A stretch of DNA of 64,000 nucleotides from Solen grandis (GCA_021229015.1 CM037778.1:85278322-85342321); one strand, 5' to 3'; shown: positions 47,006-59,695, numbered from the stretch's first letter. The notes: generated from the letters alone by a model not told the origin. A program made the numbers and translations.

Positions 47006-47679
47006 ACACTACTTCATCATCACTTTATTATAGATCTTAAAAACGCCCAGCGGAGAGATTGTTTACCAAATCCCCTAAGCTTCCTCCCTTTGAAAGGGCA
47101 CTTGATCTATAAATACATATCAACTGGAACATTTCCGGTGACGAGTCAACATATTAACTCGCTGCAAGTATCCACATAACAAATTTAAGATACCACTACA
47201 TAGTACGTAACTAAGTGTCCGCATGGTATAATAATGTAACCACAGAATATAACAAGTATATATAATACTAGATTTCATTCGTTGATACGAATGATAGGAC
47301 TTTCTGCTAAATTTGTCAAGCGTAAGAGCTTTATATCGTTTGGCAAAATTAACTTAACATCAATTTTTATTTTGACATCACTTTCTTACCAGTTGGCCAA
47401 TTTCAGCAATATAGTTACCACAATAAATGTCTTTTAAAATCCATTCAATCCAGTTGCAATATATTTGGGTCTATCATATAATAACATAAACGAATTTTGT
47501 TATTTGCATTACTTCATGATTTTAGGGTGAATCGTAAAACTTAAAGCATCAAAAGAACGACCAAGCATTGCTCTACAAATAATATTCATATTCTTATTTT
47601 CGAAAATCAATTCGAGATATAAACTGTTAAACGCATTGAGGCTAACAGAATTTCTGTTTTTCAGCCATTACCCGATCAT

Positions 47680-47918
47680 AAACCCTTTCCCTCATAGAGG
47701 AAACCATGAAAAGACCTATGCGAACAGCATAAAACCAGATCAGCCTGCGAGTAACTCGCAGGCTGATCAGGTTTTATGCTGTTCGCTGCTCCTCAGTGGT
47801 CTGGAAATGAGGATTTTGTAATTAAATTTGGTAAGGTTTAACTGTGGTTTTCTGCAGATCAGGCTTTAAGTGATACCTATTGAGGGCGTCAAAATGGGTC
47901 TATATGAGGGAAAGGGTT
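47680..47918. mobile_element. Short MITE with 67-bp internal palindrome
   Basis: Terminal inverted repeats AACCCTTTCCCTCATAGA (47680) and TCTATATGAGGGAAAGGGTT (47899-47918). An internal palindrome (47720-47786; GCGAACAGCATAAAACC.. / ..GGTTTTATGCTGTTCGC) pairs at 32 of 33 positions. The right flank GGGTTAA and left flank ATAAACCC are compatible with a decayed TTAA-type (piggyBac-like) target, but this is uncertain. Confidence 0.8.
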
Positions 47919-48636
47919 AAAAGCTGAATGGTCTTTCAAAGTACTACAGATTATATTCTATAGTGTCTCGATAAAGTATTGTTTTAGAGATATTTAAAGC
48001 CAAAGAAAAATTCGATAATTGATATATGACCTTGACCGTTGCTTTCTATGGAAACGGAAGTAACATTACGCCATAGTATTAAATGCTGCATCCTAATTTC
48101 ACGCAAATTAAACAAAATATAAGGCCTTTATGCCGTAAACCCCGTTTAATTTCAGTAAAAATCTGTTAAAGATTTGTAACGACACATGATGTCATATGAA
48201 GTTCATCCTCTCATATTGTGAAAAATACGCAGAGACTTATATTCAGTCCAAATATCAGCTTTCTAACTCATCTGGAAGCGATGTTATGCGTATTTGAAAT
48301 TTAACGTCAAAGGCTCGAATATTGGATTCGCCATAGAACCTTTGTCTTTATGAATTTGGAAAAACGGACACCTGGATGCATAACTATAACGAAACTTACA
48401 CATTCTGTGAAAAATGGATGAAAATCGGTCCAAAAAAAATGGCTGTAGACCGCGAACAAACTTATGTAGACAACATTAAGTTTGACGTCATAGACAATCA
48501 ATGAAATGAAATATTCAGTATTTGAAATAAGCGCAATAAATATTTCATTCCCCTGGAACCTTTGCAACATATAGAATTTACGCGTAGATATAAGAAATTA
48601 TTTTTGACCTTATGACGTCATATGACCTCAAATGAC

Positions 48637-48736
48637 NNNNNNNNNNNNNNNNNNNNNNNNNNNNNNNNNNNNNNNNNNNNNNNNNNNNNNNNNNNNNNNN
48701 NNNNNNNNNNNNNNNNNNNNNNNNNNNNNNNNNNNN
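48637..48736. other. Assembly gap (100 N)
   Basis: Exactly 100 undetermined bases inside the family C tandem core. Such a round number is usually a placeholder, so the real array length is unknown. Confidence 0.98.
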
Positions 48737-49689
48737 GTTCTGTCTCACAAAATAAAAAGGAAAGTCTTTAAGATTAATAATCAGTCCAAATATCAGCTTT
48801 CTAACACATTTGGAAGCGATTTTATACGTATTTAAAATTTGACGTCAATGGTTGGAATCTTGGATTCGCCATAGAACCATTGCTTTCTCGATTTTGGAAA
48901 ACCGGACACCGGAATACACAATTAGAGAGTAAAATATACATTCTATGAACTTTTGATGAAAATCGGTCCGGAAATAATGGCTGTAGACCGCGTTAAACCT
49001 TTTTGTCCTGACGTCATTTCTGACGTTATATGACGTCAAATCAATATGAAATACATAGAAATCAAAAGCTCATGGATTGCTGTATAAACCATTAAATTTC
49101 CATGGTCCTGCAAACTTTACAACATATTTGAATTAACGCGTAAATATTAGAAATTCTTTTTGACCTTATGACGTCATATGACGTCAAATGACATAAATCT
49201 TCACAGAATGTAAAATGTAAAGCACACTTGGAGACTTATAATCTGTTTAAATATCAGCTTTGTAACTCATCTGGAAGCGATTTTATATGTATTTGAAATT
49301 TGACGTCAATGGTTCGAATCTTGGATTAACCATAAAACCTTTGCTTTTTCGAATTTGGAAAAACAGATATCGAGATGCACAACTAGAGCGTAACATACAC
49401 ATTCTGTGAAATTTTGATGAAAAGCGGTCCAGAAATAAAGGCTGTAGACCGCGTACAAACAATTTTAGAGGACGTCAAGTTTGACGTCAAAATACGTCAT
49501 AGGCAAAAAGAGTGATTGAAATGCAAAATGTTCTATTGAAGCATAAGCTTTTAAATTTTCAAGGTGCTCGGACGTTTTGAACATATAGAAGTTAACACGT
49601 AAAAATTAGAAATCACTTTTCACCTCATGACGTCATATGGCGTCATATGACGTTCATCTTCTGAGAATCTAAAGAAAACCTATTGATAT

Positions 49690-51000
49690 TTTTGACTGTA
49701 ATAAATATTAAATATATTGTAGAATTAAGCAAGTCTACGAATTTAATATGTTTGGTCTCATATAATAAAAACGATTAATAAAGCGTTTACGTATGTCACT
49801 AAAACATTGACATTGTAGGATAAAATGAAACTCATCTTCTATATGAAGATTGGTAGAACACAGCTGATAGAAACGCTCTTGCCTTGCTAACCTGTCACGA
49901 TACCTAGCGGAATTATATCGTAAAGAAATCGCTGAAATACGAATTTTCGTTAGTTGCTGACGGAGACAAAATGAGGTTACTTTTGAAAGATATGATTCAT
50001 ATGTAAAGTCAGTTTTCAAATGACAATAAAATACATTGAGTATGATATTCCTAGAGACGTCCGAAAACCATTGCTGTCTGAAGTTGTCAATTATTCTCTA
50101 TTTAAAAACAGATATAAACACAGGGATATTAATACTGGTTGGATTATTCCAGACTTTAAAAAAATTTAATGAATTTTTTTTTGTATTTTATTATTTGCAC
50201 ATATCTATTGACATAAAGGGGGTATCTACCCAACTCGCCATATATAACCGCGTTACATGCATTTTGACTGACACCTAAAATTGCTTTACAGAAACGTAAA
50301 TGTAAACCTTCAATATCTTTGATTTCGTAAAACCCCATATGGGGGATGCATAATTCAAAACTGAGCCGACAAACGAGTCGAATAATTGTAAAGCAAGTTT
50401 GGGACTGACTTCCAACCGTTTTATGTCAATCAGTAAAACATTCATTGCCTTTAGGGCTTTTCCGATTAAATACTTGTTATGCAAAACAAAGGATCCAGTA
50501 TAATTAAATACTACACCGAGGTAGTTAAGATCATTTACAGTTTCTAAGGGTATATTGTTATAATACCAACCTTCATCTTCTTTTAAACCCCCTCGTTTGC
50601 AAAAAACAACGATCTTAGTTTTTTTCTGTATTCACCTCTAATCCCCATTTTGAACAATATTCATCTAAACGCTTCAAATTATGTTGTAAATCAAGCGGCG
50701 ATTTTCCAAATATAACCATGTCGTCCGCAAATAGTAAAATAATTAAACATAGATCATATATTGTGATGCCAGAATCATCTCTGTCTTGGAGAAATAATTC
50801 CAAGTCTTCAAGAAATAAAGCAAACAATGCAGGCGAATTATTTTGGCCTTGACGTAAGCCTACTGATATATCGAAGAAATCCGAATAATTTTTACAGTTT
50901 TTTACGACTAGGCATCAACAATAAATCATATAATATACGTGTATTAGTCAAGATACACATGAACAAGAACAATAAAGCAGTCATGATCTTACAATGGAAT
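49690..51000 (-). pseudogene. LINE reverse transcriptase, 5'-truncated and frameshifted
   Basis: On -, from about 50910: FDISVGLRQGQNNSPALFAL, then the catalytic motif LLFADDMVIFGKS, GLEVNTEK, (frameshift) KIVVFCKRGG, YLGVVFNYTGSF, LQLFDSFVGSVLNYASPIWG, VIYGELGRYPLYVNRYVQI. It ends with a Cys/His tail (LCSTNLHIEDEFHFILQC) stopping at 49735. The order is that of a non-LTR RT plus C-terminal zinc-binding region. The endonuclease and most RT fingers are gone. The 3' end abuts family C sequence near 49685. Confidence 0.8.
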
Positions 51001-51673
51001 ACAATGAAGCCGGGCTAAACAATAATTCATTCAGTTTATTGGCAAATCAGCATAATACAATGCCTTTGGCATTTGGTCATAATGTAAGTGATATAATATA
51101 CGTGTTCACAAACAAATGAATTTGTAAGTTCAAAATCTCATGCACGTGGCGCACGAGACCTTGACATAGAAATGTTGTCATATGGGAGCAGACTATGACA
51201 GTTACTCTTGATACACAGATATTTGTCTGAGTCTGTCCATGTAACATTACAGTAAAATAAGTGAAGATAGTTCACTTGAATGTTAATATGTTTTGTATGC
51301 ATTTTAATTTATAATAACATCTTATTTTTATATATCTGTGATGCTTTTTACTTGTACAGTATATATACGACTTAGATTTGTATTTTAAATATGCATGAAT
51401 ATTTTTACAATTTCAAGATTTTTTTAATTTGTTATTTGCATTTTTAATGTCTCACAATTAACAGAAGTCCGCAGCATAAATCGTTGTCCGTGGAACACAG
51501 TTAATAATAATAGGTAAGTGAAGGTATTTCTTTTTTCTTTTTATTTCTCTGTTTCACAGTTGATTTTTCTTGAGCACGTACTTCTTTGGCTGGAGAGTCA
51601 GTCTGCTCACGTGTTGAGCTATTGTTTCTGTTTGATGTGTTACTGGCACGTGTCGTTGTATTGACGAACCTAT
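51001..51673. other. AT-rich unassigned sequence
   Basis: No conserved feature recognised between the LINE RT relic and the ORF1-like relic. Confidence 0.4.
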
Positions 51674-52579
51674 CTATTGACTGCTGTCTAAAATTCGAAC
51701 TCGAATTTGAGGGGATAGCCTTCGACGTACGCTTGTAGTTCTCGTGCGCGATTGTTTACGTGGAGTAAGTGTTTGTTGGGTCTCGTTGGGGGATTCATCT
51801 CCCGACATGTCGCTATCAGATCCATCTTCTCAATTTGAAGCATAATTTGTGGGACATTCTATTTGTCTGTGTCCGGATTGTTTGCATTTGTTGCAGGCCC
51901 AGTCGTTGGGACAATCCTGAAATCTGTGGCCTTTTTCATGACACTTTGAGCAGATGACCTCTTGTGTAATCGGGGTGTGATTGTTTTGCCCATAGTGGAA
52001 TACACGTCCTACAAATAGACCAAATTGGATTGATCTAGGTAGAAGCTCCTTGAGGGATTAAACAATCTATCGCCAGTTTCGCAGTTTGTTAATTTGTTGT
52101 CAACGCGTAATGTTTCGCGGTATGATTGTATGACATCTAGACCTAACAATATAAATTTTCGTGTAATAATGCCATCATCAACAGAGAGGGGAATGTTCTT
52201 TACTCTGACTCTAATTGTCCCTTTACCATCAAGGCGACCGAGGTTTGTGCTGAGCGCTTGTTAGATCTTGCTCCTTATATTGCACCCCTTCTGCCATCAA
52301 TTTGACATTATCTTCCAAATTATCTAAGTATATTCGCCACATACCACCAACTCTTTGTAGCCCAGTTATATGCGAAGGTTGTGTTGTTCTACCAATAGCA
52401 CGGTAGATTTCGACATGGGTAAGCCATTCATTTTTATCCGGTTTCCGTGAACCAAACAAATCCTTTTCTCTTAAGAAGAGCAGTGGGACGCCATGTTTAT
52501 TAACTGTCCGACCTTGACCTTCACTATCACTCAAGATGTTTTCGGCCATTTTCACAGGAATTTGCACAAAAACAGACAA
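51674..52579 (-). pseudogene. Retroelement ORF1/gag-like protein with CCHC knuckles
   Basis: 52579-52229 encodes an RNA-binding-type N-terminal part (VPLLFLREKDLF, EWLTHVEIYRAIGRT). After a shift near 52240 the frame reads GTIRVRVKNIPLSVDDGIIT, then two zinc knuckles (CHEKGHRFQDCPNDWACNKC.., CKQSGHRQIEC) near 51870-51950. After an in-frame TGA at 51830-51832 comes an acidic tail (EDGSDSDMSGDESPNETQQ) to a TAG at 51674. The layout is typical of non-LTR ORF1 or gag-like proteins. It may belong to the same LINE as 49690-51000 with the endonuclease deleted, or be separate. Confidence 0.7.
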
Positions 52580-52949
52580 AATAGTCTTACCTCTGTAACT
52601 TTGTGAATAATAAAATTTAGTCCTTCCGATATTTTAAACAATGTAATACTTTTAGCACATAATATATAGAAATCTCTTAAAATCACAAGGAAACACCGCC
52701 TTATCTAGTGTCGTTTACGAAATAAATTATCTGGAAAATTAAAAAAAAACAGGTGTTAAACCACTACAATAGACAGATTCACGTATGTTAAATATCTAGT
52801 CTAAACTTATTATTCCCTCTAATTCAAAGTTAACAGTTCCCATCTATAATATATTGTATAGCTACTTATTTTATCCAAAAAATGTTAGAATTACAGAATT
52901 TAAATGGATAAAACATATAAACATATTCTCATAAAATAAGGACAAATTA
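52580..52949. other. AT-rich unassigned sequence
   Basis: No feature recognised. Confidence 0.4.
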
Positions 52950-53620
52950 ATGTATGGGAATTTCAAGAATTTCCAACTATTCGATGGCTACAAAAAAAGT
53001 GTTTTTCAAAAATTAATTTTTAAGGTTTTCTCAATAAATAATTCAAGAAAATGTACCAACTACAGATTGTTCAATTTTAGATTTGAAGATTATCTTGTTA
53101 AAACACCATCAAATCTGTTAAAAATCATGGTGAAATTTAGAACCAGAAACTCCAATCTTCCTGTGGAAGTTGGTTCATGGTATAACATTGATTGAAATGA
53201 CCGCTTATGCAGTCTTTGTGATAGCAACAAACTTGGAGATGAGTTCCATTATTTGTTAGAATGCAGTTCACTTTTAAATGACAGAAAATGTCTCATAAGT
53301 CAGGTATTTTATAGATTTCCAAATGTATTACTTTTTAAAGATTTGATGAATTGTAATTCAGATAATGAAATCAAATATCGCAAATTGTGTCAATTTGTTA
53401 AACACATTCTTTTAAAGTTAAGTCAGCAGTAGTATGCCACCTCCTTTTCCTCTTTATTCTTGTAACTCATTATAATATGTATACTGTATCAGTTTATTTA
53501 CAACACTGTCATTTATATCTGCCTCGTTCATTACTTTAAAAAATATTTTTACTTTTGTATTCTCATTTTGTCATTTGTGGCATGAGACTTGGAATAAATA
53601 AATTTGAATTTGGCAGCAAA
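52950..53620 (+). pseudogene. LINE 3' end (C-terminal zinc-binding tail)
   Basis: FRTRNSNLPVEVGSWYNID, a stop, then DRLCSLCDSNKLGDEFHYLL + ECS (C..C..H..C pattern) and FKDLMNCNSD..KHILLKLSQQ, stop at about 53430. This is the C-terminal region of a non-LTR polyprotein. The 3' end carries AATAAATAAATTTGAATTTG near 53595. Strongly 5'-truncated; a different family from the LINE at 49690. Confidence 0.7.
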
Positions 53621-53734
53621 GGCGTTCCATAGAACTCATAATCGTGTGCATGCCTTCAGGGTAAAAACTAATATCAGAATCACCTTTGTTTATCGAGTCA
53701 TGCATTAACTGCAATATGCTTATGTATTTACCTG

Positions 53735-53810
53735 GCATTCAAGACTTGACTTGACTATTTAAAGTTTACCGTCGCCTCGACAATATTTCAGCCATATACC
53801 TGGCATTCAA
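53735..53810 (-). mobile_element. SINE 3' end fragment
   Basis: CGTCGCCTCGACAATATTTC / AGCCATAT is the complement of the SINE 3' module. The word CCTGGCATTCAAGA occurs on both sides (about 53732 and 53800), which may be a target duplication of about 14 bp. Confidence 0.5.
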
Positions 53811-53999
53811 GATCCGTAAAACAAATTTACTTAAACATACCGATATTTCCATAAACATCATTACTTATTCAATTCAGTAACGTTTATATCTTATGCTAGA
53901 TTTGGTATATAATATACATTATTAAAACATTTCAGTAATAAATGTTTATAATTAAAAATATATGTTTCTGTTAAACAATTTTTTAAGATTGATTAATGT

Positions 54000-54130
54000 A
54001 TTTTTGTCATCACCATCATTTTCATCATCAGCAGCATCTGTTAAATCTCCTCTCATCTTTGTTATCATCATCATCACCATCATCATTGTCGTCGTCATCA
54101 TCGTCATCAACATCATTGTCGTCATCATCA
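54000..54130 (+). repeat. (ATC)n/(GTC)n microsatellite
   Basis: Imperfect ATCATCATCACCATC and GTCGTCATCATCG repeats just before a family A copy. Confidence 0.95.
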
Positions 54131-54135
54131 AATTA

Positions 54136-54709
54136 TTAGCTCACCTGAGCACAACGTGCTCAAGGGTGAGCTTTTGTGATGGTCCTTCGTCCGGCGTCCG
54201 TCGAGCGTCGTCAACAATTTGACTTGTTAACACTCTAGAGGCCATATTTTTTGGCCAATCTTCATGAAACTTGGTCAGAATGTTTGTCTCCATAAAATCT
54301 TGAACAAGTTCGAAATTGGGTCATGTGGGGTCAAAAAGTAGGTAACGAGGTCAAGTCTTATAAAAACCTTGTTAACACTCAAGATGCCACATTTTTGGCC
54401 CTATCGTCATGAAACTTGGTCAGAATGTTTGTCTCCATAAAATCTTGGACAAGTTCGAATTTGGGCCATGTGGGGTCGAAAAGTAGGTCATGAGGTCAAA
54501 TCTTAGAAAAACCTTGTTTACACTTCATAGGCCACATTTTTGGCCATATCTTCATGAAACTTGGTCAGAATATTTGGTTTACATAAAATCTTGGACAAGT
54601 TCAAAAGTGGGTCATGTGAGGTCAAAAAGTAGGTCAATATGAAAAATCCAACATATGTTGCTCATTTATAATCAGGTGAGCGATTAAGGGCCATTATGGC
54701 CCTCTTGTT
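54136..54709 (+). mobile_element. Helitron-like element, family A copy 5
   Basis: 5' TTAGCTCACCTGAGCACAAC then GTGCTCAAGGGTGAGC (palindrome), a GTCCGGCGTCCGTCGAGCG spacer, and three core units of ~150 bp (CATGAAACTTGGTCAGAATG, TGTGGGGTCAAAAAGTAGGT). Subterminal TCAGGTGAGCG, hairpin AGGGCCATTATGGCCCT, end CTTGT before T. No protein is encoded. Confidence 0.8.
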
Positions 54710-55139
54710 TCTTTCACTTTCAGTGTTTGTATGTTGTTCCATTCGTTAAAATTACGTTGTGTAATCCATATTAAACGCTCTTGTAATATCCAGACATGGG
54801 GGAAACAAAGAACATTTATATTCATTTAACATATTATCATTCATACTGACTGCTTTATGATGATTTAGATTTGTATTGCTTATTTACCTTATTAGAATTA
54901 AACATTGAAAATATTTTAATCAATATATTTCTTCAATATGGGGAAAAGGCTGGGATTTTACTTCTCCCATAGTTTTTTTTTTTTTGTTTTTTTTGTTTTT
55001 TTTTCCAAAATGTTCTTTATGAAGATTTATTTTCCGGACGAATGCACTCTGTGAAACTCCTTTTTTTGCGACATCCTGTCCGTTACTGTGTATACATTAA
55101 CTTCCCCAATTTCAAATGCATATCCATTTATACAACACA
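54710..55139. other. AT-rich sequence with T tract
   Basis: A T-rich run lies at about 54970-55005; no gene. Confidence 0.5.
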
Positions 55140-55265
55140 ACTTTGCGGTTAGACCCCAAGCCTTCCAGCTGGCTTGTGGTAGGTCGGTGGTTTTACCTGG
55201 ATGCATCCGAGCATTCGAGGTCTTCCTCCATCTGTAATTCTGATGTCACGTGATCAGGTGTGAAT
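55140..55265 (-). mobile_element. SINE body fragment
   Basis: Matches the body of the SINE at 5340-5591 (CCAAGCCTTCCAGCTGGCTT, GGTCGGTGGTTTTACC, GGTCTTCCTCCATCTGTAAT). Because this sequence is here on +, its polarity is the same as that body read on the - strand of 5340-5591, that is, sense on + as written. The head and tail are missing. The strand call is uncertain. Confidence 0.55.
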
Positions 55266-55399
55266 GTTTGAATTTTTGTCAGCTCGCGATAAATTGGTTT
55301 ATTAAGCAATTTTTACAGTGAATTTAATAAATATTTATGGATATATTTGATTGTGAGGAGCATAATTATCTTGGCATAAGTTTTCAGTGGATAGTTTTC

Positions 55400-56310
55400 A
55401 TGGGAAGACGTAGCAAAAACAAAAAAAAACGTAAAAACAGTAGCAACGAAGAAACGCGCGAAGCTAAGAACAGAAAAAAACTGGCGGATCGAGCAGCAGT
55501 GTAAATGACAGTGTTAGTGACGTTATACGGTACGCGAACTCTGTTTTGTTTGATGATTCCATCACCACGGCCAGTCTGGATACGTCCGTATTCGAACCTG
55601 CTGCCCAGGAGGACAGAAGTACTAGTGTCAGTGAAAATTCAGTGCGAATAACAGTGTTGTCACTTCTTCGAATCCCACAAATTCTGATCTGATGGATTAT
55701 TTGAAGTGTATGAATGATAAATTTGTGCAAATGGATTCTAAGATCAATAAAATGAACCAACGGTTAGGGAAATTGGATAAATTGGAAAAACAGGTGACCA
55801 ACTTTGAGGGTGAGTTAAAATAAACTTTGGATATTCGTACACGATAATATCAAGAGCAGTAATGACTCAGTTATGAAAGTGACCGACAGAGTTGAGTCCC
55901 TTGAATTTGCACTTGGTAATGCAGATCAGATTACCCAGTTACAGTCTGATAAGGTCAATATGCAGGACTCTTTGCTCTATATGCAGTCTCAATCCATGAG
56001 AAATAACCTTGTTTTTTCCAACATACACGAGGAGAGGGATGAGAGGCCGGAGGAAGCTGAGCGTAAAGTGCGCTCATTTATGGTTGAGAAGTTAAAACTT
56101 GCTCAGGACTTAGTAGACAGTATTAAGTTTGAACGAGTGCACAGAATGGGTGGCAAATCCAGTGTTACCAACAGGTCTAGAAACATTGTTGCTAAGTTTA
56201 CGTTATATAAGGACCGTGAAATTGTCCGTAGAGCGAGAACTGTTCTCAAGGGGTCACATTATTATATAAATGAACAATTCCCCAAGAGTCCTTCTAAAAA
56301 GCGCCATCCA
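55400..56310 (+). pseudogene. LINE ORF1-like protein (coiled coil + RNA-binding domain)
   Basis: Starts MGRRSKNKKKRKNSSNEE at 55400 and frameshifts repeatedly. Readable parts include SDVIRYANSVLFDDS, then a coiled-coil stretch (MDYLKCMNDKFVQMDSKINK; LGKLDKLEKQVTNFE; DRVESLEFALGNADQ), then a conserved block from 55990: RNNLVFSNIHEERDERP, FERVHRMGG, RNIVAKFTLYKDREIVRRAR, GSHYYINEQFPK. This is the layout of L1-type ORF1 (transposase_22 family) proteins. It is cut off at about 56310 where satellite sequence starts. Confidence 0.75.
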
Positions 56311-56319
56311 TGTGCCATC

Positions 56320-59300
56320 CAGGGTTCTATAGCGCCACCCGCTTTATTACTGGTCGTATAGGTATAAAATTTCACAAGTTACTTTAAAATATCATTTTAC
56401 AACATCTGTGCAAATTTCATAAGAAAATTTTATGTTTTTATTGCATATTACCCTTTTTCCTGTTTTCCTCGATCTCGCGGATCTCGCCGGCCCGATCTAG
56501 CACCTGTAAACTTGGTACGGTGCTATTATGCGGATACCAAATCCGGATCTAGGTGGATCTAGTATGTTCGTGCCTACCAGTTTATTTTAAATAAGAAAAA
56601 GAAAATAAAAAAAATATAACACAAAATGTGTTAAAATTCATTTAATTTATTTTTAAAATCACTGCCTATACTACGGCGGTCAGACTAAGTTAGGAATATA
56701 CGCTAATATACAATGTACCAATATGAAAGTTGGCCAATCAATAACCTAAAATACGTGTACATTTTATTTCATTTTTTTATGCAATTAAATTATTTGTATA
56801 ATTCCCACCCCCTATACCACGGCGGTCAGCCTCGATTAGGAAAATAGACTACACATTAAAAGGTAATCATCGCGCCACCCGGGTTATGAATGGTAATATT
56901 TTCATGATAACTTACTAAATCATAGAGATGATCATTTCTTAAAATGGGTGTTAATTTTCATTTAAAAATGTATTCGTTTATTTCTTAAAATCACCTCTGA
57001 TACCACGGCGGTAAGACTCCAATATAAATATACACGACTCCAATATCATCGTGCCACCCGGATTTTTACGGGTCATATTTATATGAAATCTTACCAAATC
57101 ATGTAGAAGAAATGTTTGTAATTTTCATTTCAAAATTAATTTTTTTAATCATTTTTATTGTTATAATTCCCACCAATACAACGCCGGTAAGACTCAATCG
57201 GAATATACACTACCCCGGTATCTTCATATTAATATTAAGATAGACTTTAAGCTGTGACCTAAAATGTGTAAATTTCATCATTTATATATATATATATATT
57301 TATATATGTGTGTGTGTGTGTGTGTGCTTCGATACCACGGTCGGCCATGGATATACTCTGGGCACGTTTTTTCCCGCAAACCGTATTAATCCCAAGTCAT
57401 GTATTAAAATGATAATTTAAACAGCCACCCGGGTTTTTACTACTCCAGTATCATCGCGCCACCTGAGTTTCTATTGGTCATATCAATATGAAAATTTTGC
57501 CAAAACATAGAGAAGACTATATCCAAAAATGTGTGTAAAATTTTCATTTTTTTTTTTTTTTTTGCTTTATGCATTTTATTTTTTTTGTAAATCCCCACAT
57601 GTACCACGGCGGTTAGACTCAAATAGGAATATTCACTACTCAAGTATCATCGCGCCACACGGGTTTCAATTGGGAAATCTGCTAAAACATAGAGATGACT
57701 ATATCCTAAAATGTGAATAAAAATTTCATTTCAACCTTTTTTTTGTTTTATGCATTTTTTGTAATCCCCACATATACAACGGCGGTCGGACTCAAATAGG
57801 AATATAGGCTACTCTTTAGTTTCATCGCGCCAACCGGGTTATTAAAGGTCATATTTATATGAAAACTTACCAATTAATGGAGAAGAATATTAACTAAAAT
57901 GTGTGTTAATTTCATTTCAAAATTTTGTTCTTTAAGCGCACTTTAAGGATTTTCATATCGCACCTTATACGACGCCGGCAAGACTCTAATTGGAATATAC
58001 GCTACCACGTAGTATCATCGCGCCACCCGAGTTTTTACTGGTCATATTTATATGAAAACTATGAAAACATAGCAAAACAATTTGACCTAAAACATGTGTA
58101 AATGTCATTTCAATTTTTTTTCTTTTAGCGCACTTTATTTTATTTTAAATTCAACCCTATACAACGGCGGTCAGACACAAATAGGAATATTCACTACACC
58201 AGTATCATCGCGCCACCCGGGTTATAAATGGTCATATTTATAAAAAAAATCTTACCAATTAATAGAGATGACTATATTCTAAAATGTGTGTAAATATCAT
58301 TCCAAAAATTTATTCTTGTACTGCATTTTTCATATCGCACCCGGACGCCGGTAAGACTCTAATTGGAATATACTCTACCATATAGTTTAACCGCGCCACC
58401 CGAGTTTTTACTGGTCATATTAACATAAATACTTGCCAAATCAAAGAGATTACTCGAAAAATGTGTGTAACTTTCATTTCAAACTTCATTCTTTAAGCGC
58501 AAGTTTTTCATATCGCACTGCTCTATATTATCATCGTGCTACTCGTGTTATTAATGGTCATATTTATATAAAATCTTTCTAATTTATAGCATCGCGCCAT
58601 CGGGGTTATTCATATTAACACTAATACTTACCAGATCAAAAGATCCTAAACTGTGTGTAAATTTAATTTCAAAATTTCATTCTTTTACCGCAATTTAAGC
58701 ATTTTTCATATCGCACCCTATATGACGCCGGTAAATTCGAATATCCGCGACTCTATATTATCATCGCGCCAATCGTGTTATTAATGGTCATATTTATAAG
58801 AAATCTTTCTAATTCATAGTGAAGACTATACCTTAATAAGTTTGTAACTTTCATTTCAATATGTTATTTGTTAAGGGCACTTTAAGGATCTATCATTTTG
58901 CGTCCTATACGACGCCGCTAAAACTCTAATTGGAATTTACGCTACTCTATAGTATGAACGCGCCACCTGGGTTATTAAAAGTCCTATTAACATACTAACC
59001 ATATCAAAGAGAATGCTTGATACTAAAGTGCTTGCAAATTTCATTGCCATTTTTTTTCTTCATCCGCAATTTAAGGATTTTTCATATCGCACCCTATACG
59101 ACGCCCGTAAGACTCTAGTTACTAATACGCTACCCCGTAGTATCATCACGCCACCCGGGTTTCTACTGGTCATATCAGCATGAAAACTTGCCAATTCATG
59201 AAGGAGATCGTATTCAATAATGTGTGTAAATTTCATTTACAAATTTATATTCCTCACCCGCAATTTACGAATTTTTCATATCGCACCCTATATGACGCCC

Positions 59301-59695
59301 GTAAGACTCTAGTTAGTTATACGCTACCCCGTAGTTCCATCGCGCCACCCGGGTTTCTACTTATAATATCAGCATGAAAAATTGCCAATTTATAAAGGAG
59401 ATCATAAATAATGATGTGTGTAAATTTCATTTCCAAATTTTTATTCCTCACCCGCAATTTACGAATTTTTCATATCGCACCTTCTACGACGCCCGTAAGA
59501 CTCTAGTTAGTAATACGCTACCCCGTAGTACCATCGCGCCACCCGGGTTTCTACTGGTCATATCAGCATGAAAACTTGTCAATTCATGGAGGAGGTCATA
59601 TATAATAATGTGTGTAAATTTCATTTCCAAATTTTTATTCCTCACCCGCAATTTAAGGATTTTTCATATCGCACCCTATACGACGCCCGTAAGAC
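56320..59695 (+). repeat. ~190-bp satellite array
   Basis: About 17 units, each with ATCATCGCGCCACCCGGGTT, TACTGGTCATATTTATATGA, a (T)n stretch, TTTTTCATATCGCACCCTAT and ACGACGCCGGTAAGACTC. Spacing is near 177-198 bp with two shortened units near 58530-58600. The last three units (from 59149) are exactly about 194 bp apart and nearly identical; those to the left are more diverged. A (TATA)n/(TG)n microsatellite lies at 57280-57327. Repeated 65-residue open frames here are artefacts. Confidence 0.92.

Larger units (their letters stand above)
47267..49685 (-). mobile_element. Helitron-like family C, copy 2 (5' end lost)
   Basis: The left end matches copy 1's 3' terminus for ~300 bp (ACTAGATTTCATTCGTTGAT, ACGAATGATAGGACTTTCTG). 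The body holds at least three ~450-bp core units (48305, 48842, 49303). A MITE (47680-47918) and the assembly gap lie inside. The right side stops near 49685 where a LINE 3' end abuts, so the 5' palindrome is missing. Confidence 0.6.

Noticed and set aside
48632..48835. Open frame crossing the assembly gap
   Set aside because: Half of it is undetermined bases.
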